Part shown: positions 58,539-64,000 of the stretch, one piece after another
How the letters are laid out: each line of letters begins with the position of its first letter
How positions within the stretch are numbered: the stretch's first letter is position 1
Source: Nocardia sp. CC227C
GTDB taxonomy: Bacteria; Actinomycetota; Actinomycetes; Mycobacteriales; Mycobacteriaceae
Assembly: GCF_030767025.1 (NCBI RefSeq)
Contig: NZ_JASITE010000008.1
Location: 124,001 to 188,000, forward strand
Direction of reading: 5' to 3'
DNA length: 64,000 nt
Made by a program: the position numbers and the translations under genes
The notes under the pieces: model-generated
What the model saw: only the letters and a program-made list of their open reading frames with translations
What the model was told of the DNA's origin: nothing
Databases searched by the model: none

Positions 58539-59189
58539 GTGACTGACGAACATCCCGGCGGAACCCCGGACGCCTCCGACGACGACCGCCCCGTCGCCGT
58601 GCCCACTCCCCCGCGCGGCAGCGTGCAGCGGCAGGAGCCGGGCGTCACGCAGCCGCGCCCGCCGACGGTGGCCGAGGCGCGAGCGCGCGAGAAAGCCCGG
58701 CGACGAGCCGACGAACAGGCCCGGGCCGCCGCCGACGCCGAAGCGGCCAAGCAGAAGAAGCGGAAGAAGCTGCTCATCGGCGGTGTCGCCGTGGTGGGCG
58801 TGGCGGGACTGGTCGGCGGCGGCTATCTCGCCTACAGCGCGCTCACCGGGCCCGACATCACCGCCTACTGCACCGTCATCGTCGACAAGGGCGAGACGGT
58901 CGTGGTGGGCAACAACGGTGAGACCTACACCGCCACCCGGAACAACGAGGAGATCGTGGTACCGGACAAGTACTGCGAGGACGCCTCCCGCTCCAGCGGC
59001 GGTAGCAGCACCGGCGTCTTCATTCTGGCGGGCAACCAGTACCGCTACTACTACGGCGGCACGAACGCCATCGGCAAACCGCCGTCCGGCGGCACCACCG
59101 TGAAGCCCAAGGGCGCGGAGATCAAGACCAAGAGCGGCGCCACCATCCAGCGCGGCGGCCTGGGCACCCGGATCGGCGGCGGGTCGTAA
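58539..59189 (+). CDS. Membrane-anchored extracytoplasmic protein (216 aa)
   Basis: Unrecognised. A proline-rich then very basic cytoplasmic segment (ARAREKARRRADEQARAAAD) leads to one membrane helix (LLIGGVAVVGVAGLVGGGYL). Outside it are ITAYCTVIVDKGETVVVGNN and RNNEEIVVPDKYCEDASRSS with a cysteine pair, then a tyrosine/glycine-rich segment (NQYRYYYGGTNAIGKPPSGG). GTG start at 58539. Its stop TAA shares a base with the ATG of the glutathionylspermidine-synthase-like gene, so they are coupled. Similar exported partners accompany that enzyme family elsewhere. Confidence 0.8.
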   Translation: MTDEHPGGTPDASDDDRPVAVPTPPRGSVQRQEPGVTQPRPPTVAEARAREKARRRADEQARAAADAEAAKQKKRKKLLIGGVAVVGVAGLVGGGYLAYSALTGPDITAYCTVIVDKGETVVVGNNGETYTATRNNEEIVVPDKYCEDASRSSGGSSTGVFILAGNQYRYYYGGTNAIGKPPSGGTTVKPKGAEIKTKSGATIQRGGLGTRIGGGS

Positions 59190-60352
59190 TGCGGCGACTG
59201 CACGGCGCCCCGCGCCCGGGCTGGAAGGACATCACCGCGGCGCAGGGGCTGGTGTACGGCTCGCCCGGCCGCGACGCCAGCGGACAGCCCCGCCCGTACT
59301 GGGACGAGTCGGTGCACTACGAATTCGACATGGACGAGATCCTCGCCCTCGAGGCGCAGGCCGAGGTGCTGCACACCATGTGCCTGCACGCCGTCGAACA
59401 GGTGGTGCTCACCGAGCGGTTCGCCGATTTCGGTCTGCCGCGGTGGAGCTGGGAACCCATCGCCGATTCCTGGAAGCGTTCCGACCCACACGTCTACGGC
59501 CGCTTCGACCTGCGCTACGACGGTCGCGGCCCGGCGAAACTGTTGGAGTACAACGCCGATACGCCCACCTCCCTGCTGGAGGCGGCGATCGTGCAGTGGC
59601 ACTGGCTCACCGACACCCATCCCGACGACGACCAGTGGAATTCGCTGCACGAGAAGCTCGTCGAACGCTGGGGCGAACTGCGCGACGCCCTGCCCGGCGG
59701 CGAACTGCACTTCACCTGGTCCAGCGCCGACGCCACCGGTGAGGACAATGTCACCACCGCGTACATGCAGGAGACCGCCGCCGAGGCCGGATTCGACACG
59801 GTCGCACTGCCGATCGAAGAGGTCGGCTGGGATACCGAACTGGAGCGCTTCGTCGATCTGGCGGAAGCTCCCATCGAGTCGGTCTTCAAACTCTATCCGT
59901 GGGAATGGGTGCTCGACGACGACTTCGGGCAGCGTGTGGTGGGCTCCCTGCCGCGGACCATGTGGCTGGAACCGCTGTGGAAGACGCTGCTGTCCAACAA
60001 GGCCATTCTCGCGGTGCTGTGGGAGATGTACCCCGGGCACCCGAACCTGCTGCCCGCCTACCTCGATGATCCGCACGAGCTCACCGAGTACATCCGCAAA
60101 CCGAAACTCGGCCGCGAGGGCGCGAATATGACCATCGTCGGCGCGGGTCTGGAGGCCGCCACGGGCGGTGTCTACGGCGCGGAGGGCTTCGTGTACCAGT
60201 TGCTGGATCCGCTGCCGGAATTCGACGGTATGCGGCCGGTGCTGGGCGCCTGGATCGTCGGCGACACGTCGGCCGGACTCGGCATCCGGGAAACCGCCGG
60301 ACTCATCACCGATGATGGGGCGGCCTTCGTACCGCACCGGATTCCGCGGTGA
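59189..60352 (+). CDS. Glutathionylspermidine synthase-family (ATP-grasp) protein
   Basis: A 387-aa protein of the GspS/YjfC family. It shows PYWDESVHYEFDMDEILALE and LRYDGRGPAKLLEYNADTPT near residue 108 with the family's N-A-D-T-P. Further blocks are SVFKLYPWEWVLDDDFGQ and KPKLGREGANMTIV with the ATP-grasp K-P...G-R-E-G-A-N, then LGAWIVGDTSAGLGIRE. It should ligate an amine to a carboxyl using ATP. Actinobacteria lack glutathione, so the true substrate differs and is unknown. The operon with a DUF350 protein resembles the E. coli yjf genes. Confidence 0.88.
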   Translation: MRRLHGAPRPGWKDITAAQGLVYGSPGRDASGQPRPYWDESVHYEFDMDEILALEAQAEVLHTMCLHAVEQVVLTERFADFGLPRWSWEPIADSWKRSDPHVYGRFDLRYDGRGPAKLLEYNADTPTSLLEAAIVQWHWLTDTHPDDDQWNSLHEKLVERWGELRDALPGGELHFTWSSADATGEDNVTTAYMQETAAEAGFDTVALPIEEVGWDTELERFVDLAEAPIESVFKLYPWEWVLDDDFGQRVVGSLPRTMWLEPLWKTLLSNKAILAVLWEMYPGHPNLLPAYLDDPHELTEYIRKPKLGREGANMTIVGAGLEAATGGVYGAEGFVYQLLDPLPEFDGMRPVLGAWIVGDTSAGLGIRETAGLITDDGAAFVPHRIPR

Positions 60353-60419
60353 GCACCCGTCCGGTGCCCGAGTCCGTCCCCGCGCACGCTTTGACCAATC
60401 CCCGATCTGGAGGACATCG

Positions 60420-60863
60420 ATGACAGCCACACTCGCGCTGGAAGCGAGCACGCTCGGCCGTGGCGTGGGGGCCATCCTCTGCTACGCCGTACTCGGCCTG
60501 GTGCTCATGGTGCTCGGCTTCCTCGCCGTGGATCTGACCACTCCGGGCCCGCTGCGCGCCATGGTCGCCGAGGGGCGGCCCAATGCGGTGCTGGTGAGCG
60601 CCAGCGGAATGATCAGCATGGCGCTCATCGTGGTGCTGGCCATCTACGCCTCGGCGGGCAAGCTGTCCGACGGCCTCGTCACGGCCGCCGTGTACGGCCT
60701 GGTCGGCATTGTGGCGCAGGTGGTTTCGGTGCGGCTGCTGGAGCTGGCGGTCGGCATCGACATCGGTGCGATGCTGAAGAACACCGATTACACGGCCGCC
60801 GCCTGGATGGTGGCCGCCGCCCACCTGTCGATCGGCCTCGTGGTCGCCGTCGCGATCCTCTGA
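60420..60863 (+). CDS. DUF350 membrane protein
   Basis: A 147-aa protein with four helices in two repeats (ILCYAVLGLVLMVLGFLAVD; MISMALIVVLAIYASAG; LVTAAVYGLVGIVAQVVSVR; AAAHLSIGLVVAVAIL), the DUF350/YjfL pattern. ATG at 60420 follows GGAGG. Its usual neighbour is the glutathionylspermidine-synthase-like protein, as here, suggesting a joint role at the membrane. Confidence 0.88.
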   Translation: MTATLALEASTLGRGVGAILCYAVLGLVLMVLGFLAVDLTTPGPLRAMVAEGRPNAVLVSASGMISMALIVVLAIYASAGKLSDGLVTAAVYGLVGIVAQVVSVRLLELAVGIDIGAMLKNTDYTAAAWMVAAAHLSIGLVVAVAIL

Positions 60864-60906
60864 CACCGGAGTTCGTGGGCGGCCCGAGGCCGGCTGCGCT
60901 GCCGTG

Positions 60907-61488
60907 CTAGCGAATCCGGCTGTACTTCAGGAAAGCCACGCCGTCTTCGAACACCCGGCTGGTCAGCACTCGGAAGCGGGCCGCGTCGGGAAGCCTTGGG
61001 CTGGAACCGAACAGCGGACGGCCCCGCCCCAGCACGATCGGGTACAGCTTCAGGAAGATCTGGTCGATCTCCGGCAGCAGCGCCTGGGCGAGTTCCCCGC
61101 CGCCGCACAGCCAGATGCCGAGTCCCCTCTCCCGCTTGAGCTCCCGTACCCGGCCCAGCGGATCCGCGGAGATGAGCTCCACATCCGGGTCCGGGCTCTC
61201 CGGCAGCGCACCCGACACCACGAACTGGCGTAGATGCGCATAGGGACTCGAGGTGCCCGTCCGGACGCCGAAATCATGTGTCTTGCGGCCCATTACGACC
61301 GTATCGAAGGTGGTGCCGGACTTGTCGATGCCCAGCGCCTCCCGCACCTTGGTCGGCAATGTCTCCGGATAGTGCGCGGCGATCGCCGAACCGTGGTCAC
61401 CGCCCACGGGGAAGAAATCGACCGAGCCGTCCTCGGTGGCGATGAATCCGTCGATGGTCGACGCGACGTAGTAGGTCAGTTTGCGCAT
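60907..61488 (-). CDS. Dihydrofolate reductase-family protein (RibD C-terminal type)
   Basis: A 193-aa reductase-like protein. It starts KLTYYVASTIDGFIATEDGS and contains DTVVMGRKTHDFGV, GIWLCGGGELAQALLPEID and LYPIVLGRGRPLFG, all typical of the YyaP/YwjB-like group. ATG at 61488 follows GGAGG. It is different in sequence from the RibD-like gene of the integrated element. Physiological role unknown. Confidence 0.9.
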   Translation of the reverse strand: MRKLTYYVASTIDGFIATEDGSVDFFPVGGDHGSAIAAHYPETLPTKVREALGIDKSGTTFDTVVMGRKTHDFGVRTGTSSPYAHLRQFVVSGALPESPDPDVELISADPLGRVRELKRERGLGIWLCGGGELAQALLPEIDQIFLKLYPIVLGRGRPLFGSSPRLPDAARFRVLTSRVFEDGVAFLKYSRIR

Positions 61489-61604
61489 TCGTCCTCCATG
61501 GCCGCGCAGTGCGGCCGATAGAAAAACGGTAGCGCTTGAAAGTGATCGCGGCGAGGCCGTCGGGCGGCCGGAGGGCAAGCCCCCAGTTCAGGGGCGGGGT
61601 CGGC

Positions 61605-62462
61605 TCAGGGACGGGGGCGGCGTTGGCAGCGCGGGCAGGAGAACGAGGAGCGGTTCATGAACTTCTCCCGGACCATGGGTGCGCCGCAGCGGCGGCACGG
61701 CTCGTCCTCGCGGCCGTAGGCGTTGAGCGAGCGCTCGAAGTAGCCGGACTGGCCGTTGACGTTCACATAGAGCGCGTCGAAGGAGGTGCCGCCGGCGAGC
61801 AGCGCCTCGCCCATCACGGCCCGCACCTCGGTCAGCAGACCGTGCAGGGCGGGCCTGGAGAGCTTGGCGGCAATGCGCTCACCGTGGATCCCGGCCCGCC
61901 ACAGCGCCTCGTCGGCGTAGATATTGCCGATGCCGGAGACCACGGTCTGATCGAGCAGGACCCGCTTGATCTCGGACTGCTTGCGACGCAACACCGTCAC
62001 GACCGCGTCGGGATCGAAGAGCGGGTCGACCGGATCGCGCGCGATATGCGCCACCGCGTCCGGCAGCGGCGTGCCGCCCACCTCGACCAGCGGGGCGAGC
62101 ATCCAGCCGCCGAAGGTGCGTTGATCCACGAATCGCAGCTCACTGCCGGAATCGAGGGTGGCGACGATGTGGGCGTGCTTCTCCAGGGGCGCGTCGGCGG
62201 GCTGCACCAGCATCTGCCCGCTCATGCCCAGGTGCACGACCAGCGCGACATCGGGCTCGTCGAAGGTGAGCCACAGGAATTTGCCGCGGCGCTGCGCCGC
62301 CTCCACACGGAGACCGGCCAGCCGCGCGGCCAGATCGTCACCGCCGGGCACATGCCTGCGCACGGAGCGCGGGTGCTTGACGGTGACGGATTCGACGACG
62401 CGGCCCGCCACATGTCGGGCGAGGCCGCGTCGTACGACTTCGACTTCGGGAAGCTCGGGCAT
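61605..62462 (-). CDS. mutM: Formamidopyrimidine-DNA glycosylase
   Basis: Base-excision repair enzyme for 8-oxoguanine and formamidopyrimidines, 285 aa. The catalytic N-terminus PELPEVEVVRRGLARHVAGR, the helix-two-turn-helix with GIGNIYADEALWRAGIHGER and the C-terminal zinc finger (CRRCGAPMVREKFMNRSSFS then CPRCQ) are complete. It starts inside the rnc stop (TGATG). Confidence 0.96.
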   Translation of the reverse strand: MPELPEVEVVRRGLARHVAGRVVESVTVKHPRSVRRHVPGGDDLAARLAGLRVEAAQRRGKFLWLTFDEPDVALVVHLGMSGQMLVQPADAPLEKHAHIVATLDSGSELRFVDQRTFGGWMLAPLVEVGGTPLPDAVAHIARDPVDPLFDPDAVVTVLRRKQSEIKRVLLDQTVVSGIGNIYADEALWRAGIHGERIAAKLSRPALHGLLTEVRAVMGEALLAGGTSFDALYVNVNGQSGYFERSLNAYGREDEPCRRCGAPMVREKFMNRSSFSCPRCQRRPRP

Positions 62463-63217
62463 CAGGCCCCGGGATTTTCCACGGTCTCGGCGTGCAGTGA
62501 CTGATAGGCGGCCCCGGCCGCCTTCTGCTCCGCTTCCTTCTTGGAGCGGCCCACGCCCTGACCGTACGCGCGACCACCGATCACCGCCGTGGCGGTGAAC
62601 TCCTTGTCGTGGTCGGGCCCGGTCGAGGTGATCTCGTAACTGGGTACGCCGATGCCGCGCTCCGCGGTCAGCTCTTGCAGACTGGTCTTCCAGTCCAGCC
62701 CCGCGCCCATGCGGGGGCCGCGCTCGAGCAGATCCGCGAACAGACGCAGCACCACGCCGCGCGCGACATCGATGCCGTGCTGCAGGTGCACCGCACCCAG
62801 CAGCGACTCCATACCGTCGGCGAGAATGCTCGGCTTGTCCCGGCCGCCGGTGAGCTCCTCGCCCTTGCCCAACAGCAGGTGACGGCCGAGACCGCCCTCG
62901 CCCAGCCCGCGCGCCACCTCGGCGAGCGCGTGCATGTTGACCACGCTCGCGCGCAGCTTCGCCAGCTCACCCTCGGACTTGTCCGGATGTTCCAGGTACA
63001 GGCGCTCGGTGATGCTCAGACCGAGCACCGAGTCGCCGAGGAACTCCAGACGCTCATTGGTCGGCAGTCCGCCGTTCTCGTACGCGTACGAGCGATGGGT
63101 GAGCGCGAGGCGCAACAGGTCCGGTCGCACATCGACGCCGAGCGCCTCGAGCAGGCTGGTGTGGTCGGCTGAGTCGCCTACGGCGGGTACGTCCGCCGCG
63201 TCCTTGCTGGCGGTCAC
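62462..63217 (-). CDS. rnc: Ribonuclease III
   Basis: Double-strand RNA endonuclease for rRNA and mRNA processing, 251 aa. The signature ERLEFLGDSVLGLSITERLY is near residue 60, the second acidic motif around LADGMESLLGAVHLQHGID near residue 130, and the double-stranded RNA-binding domain occupies 172-245 (SKKEAEQKAAGAAYQSL). Co-transcribed with mutM and probably with rpmF and the DUF177 gene upstream. Confidence 0.96.
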   Translation of the reverse strand: MTASKDAADVPAVGDSADHTSLLEALGVDVRPDLLRLALTHRSYAYENGGLPTNERLEFLGDSVLGLSITERLYLEHPDKSEGELAKLRASVVNMHALAEVARGLGEGGLGRHLLLGKGEELTGGRDKPSILADGMESLLGAVHLQHGIDVARGVVLRLFADLLERGPRMGAGLDWKTSLQELTAERGIGVPSYEITSTGPDHDKEFTATAVIGGRAYGQGVGRSKKEAEQKAAGAAYQSLHAETVENPGA

Positions 63218-63242
63218 GGTTGCGCTACCGGAGGTCCGGGAA

Positions 63243-63425
63243 TCAGATGGCAGCGGTGACCTGGCGGCCCTTGTAGGTGCCGCAGCTGGGGCACGCGATA
63301 TGCGGCAGGGTCTTCTCGCCGCAGGCCCGGTTCGGGCAGGTGATCAGGGTAGGCGCGGTGGCCTTCCACTGGCTCCGGCGCGAGTGGGTGTTGGCACGAG
63401 ACATCCGGCGCTTCGGAACGGCCAC
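63243..63425 (-). CDS. rpmF: 50S ribosomal protein L32
   Basis: A 60-aa ribosomal protein. It starts AVPKRRMSRANTHSRRSQWK and contains the zinc-binding pairs CPNRACGEKTLPHIACPSC, the usual C+ form of L32. It lies two bases downstream of the DUF177 gene and 25 bases upstream of rnc; this order is widely conserved. Confidence 0.96.
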   Translation of the reverse strand: MAVPKRRMSRANTHSRRSQWKATAPTLITCPNRACGEKTLPHIACPSCGTYKGRQVTAAI

Positions 63426-63427
63426 GA

Positions 63428-64000
63428 CTACTTCTCCTCTGAATCTGAATCGGCTGACTGGTTTGCCCCGGTGCCGTCGGCACCGTTCTGCACGGCGAGG
63501 CTCGCGAGCTTGGCCCAGCGAGGGTCAAGTATCTCATGGCCGTGATCGGAACCCGCAATCGCCATCCGAACCCCGCATTCCGGGCACAGGCCCGGGCAGT
63601 CCGGCTCACACAGCGGCTGCAACGGCAGTTCCAGCCCGACGGCGTCGATGACCACCGGTTCCAGGTCGATCAGGTCGTCGACCAGACGGTGGATCTCGTC
63701 TTCCTCGGTGGTCTGCTCGGTCACGCTGTCCGGGTAGGCGAACAGCTCGGTGAGCCGCAACTCGATCGCGTCGGTGAACGATTCGAGGCAGCGCGAGCAT
63801 TCGCCCTCGATCGGCGCGGAGACCGTGCCGGTGACGAGGACGCCTTCGGATACCGCCTGCAGGGTCAGATCCAGCTCGACCTGCGCACCGGCGGGGATGC
63901 CGACCATTTCGAGGCCGATCTTCGCGTCGGTGGTGACGGTGCGGCGCACCTGCTTCATCGATCCGGGAGCACGTCCGAGACTGCGCACGTCCAGCACGAA
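63428..64000 (-). CDS. DUF177 (YceD) family protein, C-terminal part (gene runs off the right edge)
   Basis: At least 190 aa, related to YceD/DUF177 proteins implicated in 23S rRNA accumulation. Visible are the cysteine pair of GECSRCLESFTDAIELRLTE, the acidic loop EEDEIHRLVDDLIDLEPVV and the second pair PDCPGLCPECGVRMAI. The frame stays open through base 64000, where the residues F-V-L-D-V-R of the family N-terminus appear, so the true start lies beyond the window. Immediately followed by rpmF, as usual. Confidence 0.92.
   Translation of the reverse strand, partial: FVLDVRSLGRAPGSMKQVRRTVTTDAKIGLEMVGIPAGAQVELDLTLQAVSEGVLVTGTVSAPIEGECSRCLESFTDAIELRLTELFAYPDSVTEQTTEEDEIHRLVDDLIDLEPVVIDAVGLELPLQPLCEPDCPGLCPECGVRMAIAGSDHGHEILDPRWAKLASLAVQNGADGTGANQSADSDSEEK

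Overview
The window is a high-GC actinobacterial chromosome segment, most likely from Nocardia or a close relative in the Mycobacteriales. The evidence is the gene set ffh, glnD, glnK, amtB, ftsY, smc at the left edge and acyP, osmC-like, mutM, rnc, rpmF, DUF177 at the right edge. This set forms one conserved block around smc in mycobacteria and relatives. Heavy use of GTG starts, stop/start overlaps (ATGA, GTGA) and strong G+C hairpin terminators fit the same group. No rRNA, tRNA or CRISPR was found.

Layout. 1-15.4 kb: core genes on the minus strand for protein targeting (ffh, ftsY), nitrogen control (glnD, glnK, amtB) and chromosome condensation (smc), with several membrane or secreted proteins and a flavin monooxygenase between ftsY and smc. 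15.4-25.9 kb: accessory chromosomal genes. These are a DUF1707 membrane protein, a paired acyl-CoA dehydrogenase operon, an AhpD-like protein, a disulfide oxidoreductase, a CBS protein with an SLC13/ArsB-like transporter, a large acyltransferase-SGNH protein, and a TetR/thioesterase pair sharing two palindromic operators. 25.9-31.3 kb: the potassium-pump operon kdpFABC, including a 27-residue ORF upstream of kdpF, and a divergent small membrane protein that once sat directly in front of kdpD.

31.27-50.61 kb: a 19.3-kb integrative element, inserted exactly at the start codon of kdpD. It is bounded by the 12-bp direct repeat TGAAACGCGGGC. A large serine recombinase gene lies at the right end. 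A 1.2-kb non-coding left end carries perfect nested inverted repeats. Between them is a roughly 10-kb minus-strand operon of overlapping genes (TraD/FtsK-like ATPase, replication-relaxation-like protein, DUF2637 protein, SLOG and GIY-YIG proteins, many small proteins). There is also a ScoMcrA-like HNH nuclease, a divergent GntR / PP-loop ATPase / small protein / RibD-like reductase operon, and a membrane-anchored protein with 21 gap-free 11-residue repeats. Six proteins of the long operon end in the same peptide, E-W-E-G-F-x-R, because that stretch of DNA is also the ribosome binding site and start of the next gene.

50.6-64 kb: the chromosome resumes with kdpD (now starting at TTG) and kdpE, then a HAD phosphatase and a Tat-exported DyP peroxidase that converge on a triplicated 23-bp repeat. 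A MarR regulator follows, with three matching operators, a membrane protein and an HD protein. The osmC-like/acyP pair, a glutathionylspermidine-synthase-like cluster and the mutM-rnc-rpmF-DUF177 core genes complete the window.

Starts were chosen from Shine-Dalgarno sequences, overlaps and family N-termini. All functions are inferred by reading the sequence; no database search was run.
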